Positions 35,601 through 50,600 of a DNA stretch of 64,000 nt are shown here, piece after piece. The position numbers and the translations under genes are program-made. Positions within the stretch are counted from its first letter, which is position 1. Each line of letters opens with the position of its first letter. This stretch comes from Pelecanus crispus (lineage: Eukaryota; Chordata; Aves; Pelecaniformes; Pelecanidae): positions 39,519,044 to 39,583,043 of the forward strand of contig NC_134649.1 of the NCBI RefSeq assembly GCF_030463565.1, in the 5' to 3' direction. The notes under the pieces are model-generated. The model saw only the letters and a program-made list of their open reading frames with translations, ran no database searches and was not told the DNA's origin.

Positions 35601-38600
35601 CAAGTTCTTGTTTCATCGCAGATGGTGAATAGTGGTGAATGCAGCTGGATAATTACCTGTTGCTGTAAATCTGTGAGAGTGCTGGCATTATAACTGAGCA
35701 TCAGCAATACCTGAGGGATGGGCATATCATACAACAATACATGGTATGAGACACTACTAATGGAGATCCCTGGAGGTAGGATTTTGTCCTCTGTGCTTTA
35801 CAGTTAATATAATGAGTAAGTTTACAAAATTTACATAGAATAACATCAGACATATCCATGAATCAGACAGGAGTTAGGTGACTTCCAGTCCAGGAAGGAA
35901 TAATTTCTTACTGTATATTTTCAAGCAGTAACTTGAGCTTCTCAGGAAATGGGCAAATGAGGCTACATTGCAGCCTAACAGACTGAGATCTTCTTCCTGA
36001 AACTAGAACCCACATTTTCTCATTTTCAATGTAATGTTGTTACTTACGTGATGTTAATTCCCTTTCACTAGTTATATACGCTACCTGTATGCTAAGTAGA
36101 CCCTATCACATAGCTGAGCAAGGAACTTAAAGCTCCAAATCTCACTATCATGGCACCATTCTGTGAATTCCCTCCACTTTACCATTATTAGATATATCAT
36201 TATTACAAATACATTTTCTGTTGAAAGGCACAGTTTTCTTGAAACTGACAGTTCTCACAGCAGAATGTCAGTGAATGAATCAGTTTCTTATCTTTTAACA
36301 TGAAAATTTGAAACAAAGTCATGTTTTCAATTGAGATGTTTGAATATTGTAAGCTCTGACTCTTCAAAATAAAATGTTTCTTTTTGATTGACCCTGTCAA
36401 TACTTTTCAGCCTGGAATTTAATTCCCAGGATCTTTTCACTGTGTGAAATCTTTCATTAGTTCTGCTCTTAGTCTCATTTTGGGATGAAAACAAACATCC
36501 AAACATCTGCATTTCTTGCAAACTCTACTTTTTGAATAGCTCATGTTGTTACTGTCTTCTCCAAAAGAGGGGACCAGACTGGATGACAACATTACAAATG
36601 TAATTATATCAGAAACAGGGCCAGTTACCTCACCATACTCTGCTGCTTTTGTGTACAGAGACCAAATTAGCACTATTCTTTACTGTCAAAGTACCAAGCT
36701 AGAGTACACTTATGAATGCCAATGATGCCGTTGCAATGTAATTGGGACCAAAGTATGAGCATACCTCAACACAGCCTATTGGCAATATCAGACAATAAGA
36801 AAATTAGACCTTTGGACCAGTGCTTTATAAAGATATTCCATGTGGGAAGATGAGGTTCTTTCAGTGGCAAAGATCCCCTCCGTGCACAGCATCCTGAAGA
36901 ACATACTTTGAAGCTTAGGCATGAATAGTGAGCATCTGAGCTCACTTGCACTCCATAAATTTAGAGCCTCTCTATCAATTTCCACGGAGTTACTCCAGTG
37001 TAAATCAGAATCACTCATCAGAATCTGTCCTACTGTCTAAAAATCACTCATAAATTAAATGCCAATGTTTGTTAGGATGGATTTTCTAGCCAAACCTCTC
37101 ACTTTTAAAGGGGAACTCTCTGCCTTCATTAACATTGGGTCACATTTTCAGGTAATTAAAGAAACATGTGGCATTTTGACCTAAGCTACCTCCTATAATT
37201 TCCAGATGTCTCCTTCTAAGGTGATCAAAGAAAACAAGGCCTCTCTCACAATCAAGATGTCACACTGTCAACAGTGCAGTTCGATTCTTAAATTGCTTCT
37301 GCCTTTGTTGCTACAGGTTACTCAAGCTACGTGCTAATATACATTCTCCTGCAAATAAACAGGCAGCAAGAAATGAATAACATTCATTTGGTGTAATTAT
37401 AGTCAAGACTATGTTAATCTTAAGTCTCTCAAACAGCACATGTGATGCAGATTCCAGCTAAATAAATATTAATCCTGCTTTTTCTGTTTGTCCCACAAGG
37501 TGGTAGAACAGAAAAATCAAAGAGGTAAAAGGCAATCCTCTAGTCTCATAGGGAAGACATGGCAGATCTGTCAGCAGTTCCAGGCAAGGCCAGCCTCTGC
37601 AGGGAGGACTGGTAGCTGAACACAGCGCAACTGCCATTTCTGAACTCCCTGAACGGAAACTTGCCAACGACAACTTGATTTCTCTCTAATCACGTGCATA
37701 TTTGTTTATAAATATATATAAGCTTCCACATGCACTTTCCCATTTTCAAATCAGCTGATTTTATCAGGCACGTGGAGATTTCATTATGGCAAAGTCAGCT
37801 AAATTTTTAGCTCTCCAGAGAAAAAGAAAAACAGGATCCTAAAACCTAAAGACATCTGTCTCTTCCAGGCAAAGAAAGTAATTTGTTACGGTTGGGGGTT
37901 GGTTTTTCTTCTTTTACCACCTTTAAATTATTCCTCTCTTTCTCCTTAGAAGGCAAATGGGTGCAACGCTTTAACTAGCCAGGGTGGTGCCATGATTAGT
38001 TAAGCCAAGCAGAACTACCTGCCATGCTGTGGCTTTCGGGGGCTCTCCAGACCACAGCATCTAATGACACGACATTGTTACCACATCCGAGTCTCAGCAT
38101 GGTGGCTTATTAAGGCTCGTGCAGAGACAGGCCTAATTTTGAGGCTCTGCATTCTTCACTGAAGCACAGTAATTTAATCACAGAGGGCTATGACAGCTCC
38201 CAAGAACAAGGTGAGCAGATACTGTTCCACAATAGCAAGCCACTAAGCAGCCATAGGAAATGTCAAAAAGGATAACCAAACCCTGTTTTTCCATTGATAT
38301 TTTGATTTCAGTGAATAGCCACACAGTAATTTTCTGATGCATTACATAAATAACAGCACCTCTGCTCTGCCTTGGGGAAGAGCTTCTTTCTAATGATGTA
38401 ACTCTACTTAAGAAACAACTAAAACAATATAAATGAAATTGCAGTGTGGCCAGTGCCAGTTTTCCAGAAGTAAGGGCAGTCACACTATTCAGCCAATCTG
38501 TCTTTGAATTGCTCAGAAGGCTGGAAACATGCAGGAGGAATTGACTTTACAGGGGCCAGAGAGAGAGGGAATATGATCATTTGTATCCTTTGAATTAAGC

Positions 38601-41600
38601 ATCATCGATGCACAGAACATTCGTGGCATAAGCAATTATTTTAGCAAGTCTAATAATTATAATTCTCAATTATCATAAAAATACTCCAAATATTTTGCAC
38701 AACATGTAGTGGAAAGTTATTTTCTTTGCTTGTATTTCATAAGCAGATATTTTAAAAGGTTAAACTCAGCTAAGGCCATTCAGACAGATCTAGTCTGCTG
38801 CTATCTCTGGAGTCTGAGACTGAGATGACCAGAGTAAGCACATATTCTGGTATGTATTTTCCATTCAGAATTATGGAAGTTGTGAATAAAATCCTGGCCA
38901 CAGTGGGTGTTATTGCTGAAATCAGTAAAGCCAGATTTTCACTCCATGTGTCTAATCCCTCAGAAACCCTTCGTATCCCACTGTTCAATTTTGCTCTCAT
39001 ATACCTTCTATTCAGTAGTTACTTCAATGAAATCAAAGGGGTTAGAGTACAGGAGAGGGAATTCTCCATCTGACTTGAAGGGACATTTTCTAGATCCAGA
39101 TCATCTGGATGAGTAATAATAAATTATCATCAAATGTCTCTGAGGATAACATCTGCTACAAGTTTTTTGGCTTGCTCTTGTTGGCATATTCCAGAGCTGG
39201 ATGGAACAGGGAAGTGTGAGGGTTCACTACAGCATTTAATAGAGGGTTGCCCCACTTTTGACTGGCGACATCACAAAATGAAGCCATGACTGTAAATGGG
39301 ACAGGCTTTGCTGGACTATGCTGGAAAGAACAAACCAGAACTAAAGAGTCTGCAGTGTGGCCAGGTTCTCCTTTTCCCTAAACCTCTGCCAACCCAGAGC
39401 AACCTTTTAGTGGCACATGAAGGAGATTAATTTCCCTCTCTATACATAATATTTATCTCATTCTGCACCTCAGTTTAGACATTTCTCTTAGTTCTGCACC
39501 TTAAGAAGGAGGTGTTTAATCAAGTCCTTACTTGGCTGTGGTCTTTTATCCTACCAGGCACGAGCAAGAAGAGAAAGAAGACTGGGGGATTTGCTGGCAC
39601 CTGAGCTGTTTTGTATCAATAACCCCCTCATTGCACTTTAGCACATGGGCATTTATATTGGGGTCCTAAGGTCAAAGATTTAAATACAGCTTAAGGGGAA
39701 ACCTAAACATAATCCATCCACTAACACTCTGTCTGTGCATGTGTGAAGACAACTTTGGAAGTAGGATCTGTTCAAAAAGACCACAGCAGACTGTCCTTGT
39801 TTGGCAAATTAAGTTCTCCAAACTGTGCTGTGGCCAATGTCCAAAACACTTTTTCTAGACATATGGGCATTAATTAAAAAAGCCTCATACAACACCACAC
39901 TTTACCTTATAATACATCCTTGTCTCCAAACTCATCCTTCCCATGATCATGACATTGTACTACTCCAGTAATACACACATCTTTTCTGCAATTCCCCTCC
40001 TGTCTCTCTTCCCCACACGCATACAGAACAGTGGTAATGGGATTCAGAGTCCAGCTTTAGAAACATAGATAAGTCCTTACCAGCCAACTCCACCACCATT
40101 GTGCAATGCAACCCAGGTCGCTCCTCTGAATGCATCTCCTACAAAATTTTGTACCGCCATGTCTAGGAGGAGAGGAAAGCTGTTACGGCTCTGACATGCT
40201 GCATTCATTTTTTTGTTATGCTGCTCATTCCTTCCACTAACACCTTGATTTTGGCTGTGCAAAGGCAGTGTTGGAGGCAGGGTTTACTCACAGCTTCTCT
40301 CACAGATATACACTGATATACACTCATTCTTGGGAGGAACAGACAAGAGAGATTTTCCTCCCACTCTTTGCTCCTATGCTGGAGGAAGCAAATGCCAATT
40401 TCACACTGTGGTTTGTGAGGACGCTGGTGATTTCTGCATTTGTGATCCAAGTCAAGCAGTTGAAGAACCTACCACTCCTCAGCTGGGAGATACCTCCCAG
40501 GGTGGAGAAAAATACAATCGTCTCCTTTGGGATGCCTCAGTCATGGAAGAACAGGCTGGACACATCCATGTGGAGGGTTTCAAAATGCGGGGGACACCTG
40601 GAAAACTACACACCTTGCAGTTCTCAGAAGCCTGAAGTATTTTCAGATCAGACTGCAGAGTTAATTCAGCCCTGTGCAGAAAGCCAGTCTAAAGCTAAGG
40701 AGCTGCATGTTGGGATGAAAGTAACATTGGCCCCAATTCTCTGGACATGGGGGAGTTTTACCCTGAACATGAACTGCTGAAATCACACAGGAGGTTTCTT
40801 TTGTTTTTAAAAAATGAAGAAAAATAATCTAGCAGACAAATGCCATTTGACTAATGTCAAACGTATGATATTCCACTGAAATGTTCACTAGAATTTTGTA
40901 TGTTCACTACAATATGTGCTAAAGGATATACCCAGAGAGGTGGAAAGAGGTACACACAGAGGATAACAGGGTAAAATTTACTGAAAATGTTTGTCCAGAT
41001 TTAATTCAGGACAGATTTAATAGATCGTTTGCTGTGCTTTTAACAGCAAAAAATAAGAGACAAACAGCAATATCCCCACCCACCACATTTACAGACCTAC
41101 AGTTGTTACATGTCTGATGGAAAAATAGGTTTACTTGAGCACTAATCTATGTTAAACCCTGTCAAAAGCCCCATTATGGCATCTTTTATCTGGCATTATG
41201 TCACTTTAATAACCCAATTATCATAATTACAGTGCTGTCAAGAGGGAATGGGAGAGATCAAAATCCCCATATTCTAAAAATGTACAGATTTCTTCCTCAG
41301 CCACTAGCATGAGAAGAGTGGAGGTTGGACAAGGAGCATGGCAAGTGGACTAGCAATGTAATAACATGCTGCTCCTTGGCTTCGATAAAAGTCAGTAACT
41401 GTGCAAATGTCTGTGCTGAACTACACTTTGCCAAGCAGCAATGACCCATGTTTGCCAAGGATCAGGCAGAGGTACTTACTGCAAAACAAAGTAAGACAGG
41501 CAAACACTCTGGAAAATTCTTGTGTGCTAGAGAGGAGCCAATTTCAACTGAACCAGCTCAAATGTGGTGTTAAAACAATTGGAAAGAAGGGAGAGAGGAA

Positions 41601-44600
41601 GACCTAAGATGTTCTTTTATTACCTCCAGAGGCTCATCTGGTAAAACAGAGTTAGGCCTGGTTTCAAAGACCAATGAAATCAGTGGTCAACAGGCTTTAG
41701 ATACGCCCTTGGAGAAGGCAAATGGGTCATGTAAATCACAAAATGCAAAAAAACCCCACATAACATGATGAGCAATGGGGTTTTGCAAGCCTTGTTTCTA
41801 CTGCAGTCTTCTGAAGTCATTGCCTGAGATTTACTTATGTTGTTAAGCCCTTTGGTGGAGACATTACCCCAGATTACTGTTCTCTGTGCAGCTGCACCAT
41901 TTTCTCACAGTATCAGAACCAAACTTTATTCAACGCATCTATCCATCTGGCCTATTAGAACTAGCCAACATACTCAAAAAGTGTTGAAAATGGGACTGAT
42001 AAACACAGCTAAAAGCCTCATTTCATCAGGAAATCCAGTTAAGATATCAGGGAACTTTTCTCCTTAAAATTGAGCCATAATTTGGTTCTATTCTGAATTC
42101 CCATAATGGAAGTAATTCAATATGCTCAGCTACCTCTATCATAATTTCTCCTTCTACAGCAGCTTGTATCCTCCAGTCTCAAGCCCCTTTGTGACTGTCA
42201 GTTCATGACATGCAGAAACACTACTGGGCTAAAGCTATTATCATAATTTCCACTTTATGGATGGAAAATTGAGGAAGATTTAGGTTAAAAATTGCTTAGT
42301 ACTTCACTCTTTTTTTTTTTTTTTTTTTTCAGGTCTCCAATCTGATATTTCTTGGGTTTTTTTTTCTAAAGCACCATTTCACAAACTTAAAAGCAGAGCC
42401 TGGTTAGCTCAGGTCAGATACGCAGAATTAAAGGCTCCTTTTGTATAGCAAACCTACATGATTTGCCCAGTCACACTGTAAGTAAGCAACAAAGCTTGGA
42501 GTATAATCCAGATCGCCTGACTTTCATTCTTATGCTTTTACTATTAAAGTATGACCAGAAGAGTTCCTTTCAGAAACTCCAAACTGTTTTCTTGAGTCCT
42601 CAGGCAACGAAATGAACACAGCTGTGAATCTTTCTGCTTTAAGCAAAATACTGTTATAGACCTGATTTTGATCGTGTGGATCCCAAGCATGATATACAGC
42701 TGTAATTCTGCTCAGATCACCTCTTTGAAACAGTGAGGTGCAAAATTAAAATCAAACAAGATACAGTCCTCTGAGATAGACTGCTCTCCATTTACATTCA
42801 GGTAAAAAACCCCACCTGGACATGATCCTGTGCAACCTGCTCTGGGTGAACCTGCTTTAGCAGGGGGTTTGGACTAGATGATCTCCAGAGGTCCCTTCCA
42901 GCCCCAACCATGCTATGATTCTGTGAAATCTGATGCATCTTCACTGAATTTTCAGCATTGTTCTGGACCTCTCCTATTTAACTAGCGTCTCATTCATCTC
43001 TGTATCACTATTAAATCCCACAAAGCTTCTGAGGAAATCTGATTAATCGGGGTTAAAGGGTTAAACAAAAACATTTTAAAAATGTTGCATAAGAAAAAAA
43101 AAATCTCTTTTAAAGCAATTTCCTTGTTTGCCCGGACAGACAAGCCTCAGCTGCTCTGCTGACCTGCGCAAAAGGCTGATCCATCATAAATGTTTGACGT
43201 TTCTCTGTAAGGACTGTCGGTCCCACTCACATCATGGTGATCTCGGCTGAGGACTACTGGAGCCTGCAAAAAACCAAGGATGAGAAAATGGAATCCTTCA
43301 TGGACTGTCAATGCTACCGAGGATCATCATTTGCTGAATTCACTTCTGTCTTAAGTCATGTCAAACCTCAGCTTTGTCCCCTCTCCTAAACCCCCTGAAA
43401 CACCTTCTCTGTGTGCTATTATTTATTACAAAACAGTTCTTCACATACAGTTCATGAAAGCCACCATCCTTCCATAACTAAGAACAAGAGCTTGTTTTTG
43501 TGCCAATGGCATCCTCAAAGGAGAGCAGGGAGAAGAGAGGAAGCAGTATGGTTATTTCATCTGAGCACTTCTTTGCTGAAATTTCAAAGACATTTCAGTA
43601 TGCAAAAATCTTCATTCAAAAAAAGTTCTTGTTTGCTGTTGAAAATAAAAACTAACAGTAAGAATTTTTACACTTTTTCATTTTTTTGGAAGACTTCAAG
43701 ACTAAAAATAGGTTAGCAATGAAACTCAGTGATTTCATGCAGCTCAAACAAGTCCATTCTTGATCTGGAATTTAATTGACAGTACGAATCTAGATTAGCT
43801 TGCAGGTCTTCATTATCATTGCAACACACAGGGTTTATATAAGAATAATTCACTCTTGGCATAGTGTGGTTTGGAATTAGCTGGCTCTGTTTTATGCTGG
43901 CAGTGAATTAGAAAATCATTGACATAGACATGAGCACCCAGCTTGTGAGAGGGGGAATGGAGATTTGCAGAAATGAAAAAAGGATGCAACAAAATCTGAA
44001 GGGCCTGGGAGTCTGACCTTGTCGGTTGTAGGTCCAAGGGAGTGCTCTGTCTGCTCAGGTTTATTTTTTAAGACTAGCTCGCAATGATGTTCATTTTGAA
44101 TCCTGAGAAGGTCAACAGCCTTTGAAATATTTTAACGTTTTCTGAGTAATAAAAACCAGACCTTTCCTAGCTAGAATCCATTCTAAGTTTTACTTGAGTT
44201 TGCCCCTTTGAAAAGAGTAATTGTAATTCAGCTATAAAAGAGATGGAGATGAATGAGTGAACATGCCTTGGTCTGATGCTGCAGTACACACAGCAAATAA
44301 GGGGTATAATTACCGAGTGGTGCCTTCAGGATTTTGATTCCCAGGATGTCACATTGTACATCTACCTACAATACTCATGAAGAACTTAGAAAATCCCTAT
44401 ATACAATCTTGCCCATAGTATGTACTTTTACCACCACCACATATGGTCAGTGGGATTTTAGTCAGATGAGTAAGATATTACTCGTTATGCACTAGAGTGG
44501 CAGCATCAAGCCTAACAATTTTCTTCATTCACATATGCAATATAAATGAAAGTTGACTGCAGAGCTGGCTGTAGCTGTAATATGGCTGAAAGTGAGGTAC

Positions 44601-47600
44601 AGAGGGTAAGAAGCTCTGGGTAGTGGCAGAGTTTCTTGTTACTTTTAATGTTTGGGGCACTGCTGAGGAGTTATAGTCCCTGCCTTGTGTTTTCAGCAAA
44701 TCACATCATGATATGTTGTGTTTGTAGATGCCCAAATAGAAAATAAGGCAGATTCCCACCATGAAATGAAAGATAGCATATTTCAGAGAGTTTGCAAACC
44801 CGTCTCTCTTCTATTATGTAGCATAATACTGGTGACAGGCAGAGACAAGGACTGAGCTCTAATACAGGCTAACAGAATACTGGTCCCATGTAAATGGCAG
44901 GCACTTCTGTTCTCACTGGTTGAAGCTTTCTCCTTTCCCACCTGCCACCCCAGTCTCAGATATTAAACACAATTACCGGACCATATCAAGACAAAAAAGA
45001 CAAACCTTAATCCTTCCTTCAGAAATCGCTCGATTAATAGCCACAGCTATAGACACACGACCCCTCTGATCAGAGTATAAGATTCTAGCTTGAGAGCCAA
45101 CAACCTGGAAAATAAAAATGCCAGAGTGATAAGGTTCTCTGTGCTTATCTTTGGGCCCCAGATAAATGGAGTCACATGATTGACCCCTTCTGTAGGAGAA
45201 AGGGCAGATTATTTCTTCATCAACATCCAGCTTCCAGAAAAAAGAAATTAAAATCCCTCTTTGAACTGAGTTTTATCTCCACTCACACAATCAGTGAGAT
45301 GTATTTCTGTATTCAGCTGCTACTGTCCAATAAATCCTACTTTTTAAATCAACCTGATTGCTAGGCTATAATCCCCCTATGAACAAATCCCTTATCAACA
45401 GCTGAGAAGCAGAGGTTTGGAACTGGCAATGGTGGGCTGGAAGGGAAGAGAAATATGGAGACAATAGAATGGCAAAGAACATCTGTCCTGCACAGCTATG
45501 CTCCTCTCCAGCTTTTACCCCACAGACCAATCTGGCTTCCAGATGGGGAAAGCACATATGAGCCCTACAGTGTTACCAGTTAGCTTCACAGTGGGAGCCA
45601 GCTCTAAAAGAAAAACAAAGGATGCTTCACTGGCACGCTGCTTCCCACAGTGCAAAAGGATGGCAGTTCTTTGGCCTCATCACCTGTTTTGAAAAGGGTA
45701 CTAGGAACTGCAGGCGTGAAGAGGTTGGGCCAAAGCAATACCAAGAAGGACATTTTGAATAGTGCTCTGAAAGAAAGGTAGTTACAAAGGAGGTAGACAG
45801 TGAATCATTGACATGTTCCACTCCAGATATAAGACTGGATATTGCTGAATTATTTGAACATTTCCACATGAGGAAGTGAAGGGAAAGAACTACTTCAGCT
45901 CACCCTAAAACCCTGCTGTGGAGAGAGGTTTAAGTTATCAGACCTGGGAGTTACAGCCAGTGTTTTCGTTCATGCCCATTCCTGCTTTTCATTCCAGCAT
46001 TCAAAAACTGCATTCTGGACCAGGAGTGGTCACATGTGCTGAAGGAGGTTGTGCACTTACCAAGCTGTGCCTGCCAGCTTCCCGAATCCAGCAGATGTTG
46101 TCATGGTACTGCTGCTTCACAGATGTGCTCACTTGCAAGAGAAAGCAAGAAATAAAAGAGGTTTTGAAAATTAATGCAATATGCTCTAAATTTAATTTAA
46201 TTCATCTGACAGCACTAGGAGGTCAAATTCTGCTCTCAGATACAAGCACGCATATAGGAAATGCTATATAGAATCCTCTGTGCATTGGATGCAGTAACTG
46301 GTACCATATATTTAGAGGAATGTATGAGATGTCACCTAGGAGACAGCTGGAATGATAACTCCCATGCAGCTCTTTAGCAAACTAAATTAAACCTTGAAAT
46401 ATGGGTTACATGTACTGTTCATTTTTGGTCACCTGGCTTGCTGCCTACTAAATGCCCAATCCCTTTCTGAGACTTTGCTAAATTAGTAGCTTAAGCAAAC
46501 TCCATGACATTGGGTACTACATTCCAGTCTTGCATCAGGTAGTAAATAACTCCTTTGAGTCAGCCAGCAGAAATTCTCAGAAGCAGCTGGCAATACATGC
46601 TTGAGGATAAGTTACACCAATGCTGGGATAGATTTATAGCGCAGCAGTTGCCCTGTACTAAATGGCCCACATGAATGTTTTTATCCCAAGATAAAACTGA
46701 GGTCTCTTACCCTACAAATTGAGGTATGTTGCCTCACATTACTATGGAGCACAAACTGCACAGAAAAACTTATCATGGAGTAGCCACTTTATGTGTAAAG
46801 ACACCCTACATCTTGGTTAGATATATATGTTGTTATCCGAGAAGTGAATTACATAGAATGGTTTTGTATTCTCCAGCTTCTCTTCTCATTTATATCTGTG
46901 CCATTCGATCCCAATCAGCCAAACCAAAGAGGAGTAAGAATAAAGATATTTGAAGTGACAGACGGTGAAATATGGCATGTATCAGTCAGATACATGGCGA
47001 CCTCAGTACAATCAGCTGCCTCCACAGGCATGGCATCATCTGTAGCAAGTGAGTAACAAAAGGGAGAGGGAGTATGGAATGGGACAGACGCGTTGTCTTA
47101 CTGTCTTAATTCTGGGGGCTTTTACAGTTATGCCTTTCCACAGAGGTCAAGTGTGAGCTCAGATGAGGTTATAATGGCTGAAGAAGTTACTGCCTGTAGG
47201 CTCTTTCTCTATGGGCTAAGCTACATCATATTACCTTGTCCTGAGAGACATGGACAGCTACCAGGGCTCAGCTGGCATGTGGGAACATGCTAAGCCACAG
47301 TGACTTGCTCATGCACTAGAGCTTCAAGTTATAATAATTACTGCAGATGCCAAGATAGCATGTTCCCTACCACTTTCCAGCTCTTGACCATTTTCAAGTC
47401 AAATTATTAGGTACATATAACTTCACAGAATCACAAAAATCATAGAATACCACATTGGACGGGACCTCAAGGACCTTGAGGTCCAAAGGTCCAACCTTTC
47501 CTGGCAAAAGCGCTGTCTAGACAAGATGGCCCAGCACCCTGTCCAGCTGAATCTTAAAGTGAATCTTAAATCTGAAACTTATGTTTGAAAGTCAGTCAAA

Positions 47601-50600
47601 CTGGAGAAACTACACACTGCTAACTTGAAATTGTCCCTAGTAACTGAGAAGAGTGTTTAAGACTACTGTCTTTCCACTAGGCAATATGTCAGTAGATATG
47701 CATAGTAAAACTAGAAAAAGGAAAGAGGAAAAGGCAAGATACAAATATCTAATCCATGTTAAACACATTGTTAAAGGGAAATGTAAAATATGCTCATTCC
47801 TGCAGAGGCAGGCCTTCCACATACAGAGAGTTTTATGATCCTAAAGACCTGTCAGTGCTTTAGGGGCTGGCTCCACATGATAGCTTCTAAACTCTGCAAT
47901 GAGGATTAACATGTCAGCTCTTAGCTTCACAGGGAGTGAAAGTGAAACATCTGTTAGTGCTGTCCTAGGAGGATTGTGCTGCCATTCATAAGCTTTAAGG
48001 AAACATCTTCTAGAAGTTAATGGGTAGTATTCCCTTAGGTTATTATAGATACTTTATAAGAGTTTACAGGAGTTACTCTTGAAAACCAAATAGAGAATGA
48101 GTTCCTTTCTATCACTTTTATAAGCTATCTCAGAGAGTACTTACCATATTTTATACTTCACCATGCACAGAGTTATAGAAAAGATCTTACTGTCTGTTAA
48201 TTGTATAAAACATATCCAGAGGAGAAGCCAGATGAGAATACTGGCTACAAGGACATATGTCAACACAACATATCTGTCCCTCCCAGCCAGCTCCAATGAA
48301 CAGTCATATTCTCTGTCCTAAACTGTGGTGTGTCCAAAGTTGGATTTCATCAGTTATCCCTCGGGAAGTGAAGAATCCTCCCTTTTATTTAGCTTTACAT
48401 CCTGCAATTGAAAAATCTTACAGCTTTTTCTAGAAAGACCTTAGTTTTAGATTAGCTCCATGTGTGTCTCATTTGCTAAACTGATGCCCCCATCTCCCCA
48501 CCCCAACAGGAATACATTTTGAAGTCAGGCAAGCTACTGTATTGTTTCTGGTATTTCATAGTCTTTTGTACTTATTTAGGGTTTAAAAGATACTAGAAAG
48601 TATTATGTACTCAGAGGAACAGTCCTCATCAACACAGAGATTGGTTCCCTTGGCTCTTGGGAGATTTGTATTGTTGTTATGCATCAGCTCAGCCTTCAAA
48701 CTACCACAGAGGTCGTAAATCCAAGTTACGCTCCAATCATCAGTGCTGCATCTCTTGTAAAAAGGCTAAATTAAAAGCCCAGGTACCTTAGGAGTGGAAG
48801 CGGATAATAAAACTACATGGGATTTTTTCCACAGTTTGTGAGGTTTAAGTGCAAAAATTCAACTCCACAAAAGGAGAAGAATGTTTAACATTGGACTCAA
48901 GGCCAGGTCAAAAGTTTAGACTTTGAATGCAACAGACTTCGGCTCTGTGGAGTTTTCACTCAGCCATCGTAACAGATTCTTTTATAAAATTCAAAGGTAG
49001 GTTCAGATTTTAGAGGTGTATGTGTGTGAGGATATCCAGACCCTGGAATTCAATGCAAGCAAGGTCCCATAGGGAGTGGACAGCAAGTGGAATACTCAAG
49101 AACATGAATCCATGAATGACTTTATTTTCTGGCCAAATTCTGTTTTCACTTCTCTTTGAAATCGTATTCCCATTGTCCTGCCAAACTCAATAGCCTTGCT
49201 CTTAAGCCTGTTTTCACCTGTTGGGATTTTTTTAATGTTATTTTTCATTTAAATTAAGAATATCATGCAAGACTTCAATGCTTTTTGTCTGTGGAAGAGA
49301 CTTCTCTCCACAGCTTTACATTACCATCTATATAAACACCCACATACTACTGTACACACAGTAACTGATTCATTTCCTAGTCTTGCAACGCAAATCATCC
49401 CAAGGTCATGCATCAATTCAATCTTCAGAGAAGATGACTGGAGATTGCAGTACATGGCAGAAAAATTACTGCAAATTTTTGAAGATAGATCCAGCACTAT
49501 AGTATTGGATTTCACCCTCCCTTCAATTAAACCTATGGACCAGGAAACATGAAAGTTTCAATATCCATAGAACAGGGGAGGCACTTCTGGGCCGTTGCAT
49601 TAAAAACATCTCATGCTCCAGTGCTATTTCTTTAAGATGACTCCTAAGGAAAGTTTAAGAGAACAGACAGAGCTAAGGACCTTGCAGGGTCTGACCCACT
49701 CTATCAATAATTCACCTCTTGGGAGGAAGAGGAAGCTGGACACCAGCATTACAGTATAGGAAGACAACAGTAGTTTTGTTTCAAACAGAGACATATCTGA
49801 ACATTGTATAACCTTCTCAGAAATACCACCCTAGATCCTCACAATGCCAACTGTTCCAGAACAAATAGGAGAGCATTCAAAATCTTCACACTTCTATTCA
49901 TATTTCAATAATGTCTTTCATGAAAGAAGCAACAAATATTTCAATATTACCAGATAAAAATATTACGCTCTCCTCCCCATAAAATATGCTTTGTATTTGT
50001 GATCTGTTCCTTCTGATCCCTTTCTTGATTCTGAGAAGCACAAAACTCCACTCTCTTGAAACGGAAAGCTGAGGACTTCAGTGCTAGGGCATAATGACAC
50101 TTGAGTCTGCTGTCCAGCTACTGTAAAAGCAGATGAAGGAAAAGGAAAGTAGTAGGGCCTTCCACTGCAACCTGGGAGATTAGGATTCACATTTGCTGAC
50201 ACAAAATTAGCTTTGTCTCAGTTCCCACTCATAAGCAGGGGATATCAGCAATAGCACACTTTCAGGAATACGGAAGAGTGAAAGACAGTGTAATTCCTAG
50301 ATACATACATATGTAGCATACAGAGCCATACAGATATTCCAGATTGGTTGCACCAGTGAGTAGAAATGGCTGTCAATTTATTAACAAATGACAAAAAAGA
50401 AAGACCTCAAAATTGTAATCACAAATAAATGACACTGGATGGAGCACCACACCCATGAAACCTGGGTTTCCTGCCACCGATCTGCTTGCTAGCCTCTTAA
50501 GAACCTCCCTAGATTCCCATGCCTCATTCACCTGTGAGACAGGGGCAAAGCAATTGAACTCCTTTAAAAAATTCCTGGAGACCTATTGATGAAAGACACT

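Noticed and set aside
42310-42332. T-run followed by CAG, resembling a 3' splice site on +
   Set aside because: No open frame or donor follows on the + strand, and the host gene is on the - strand.
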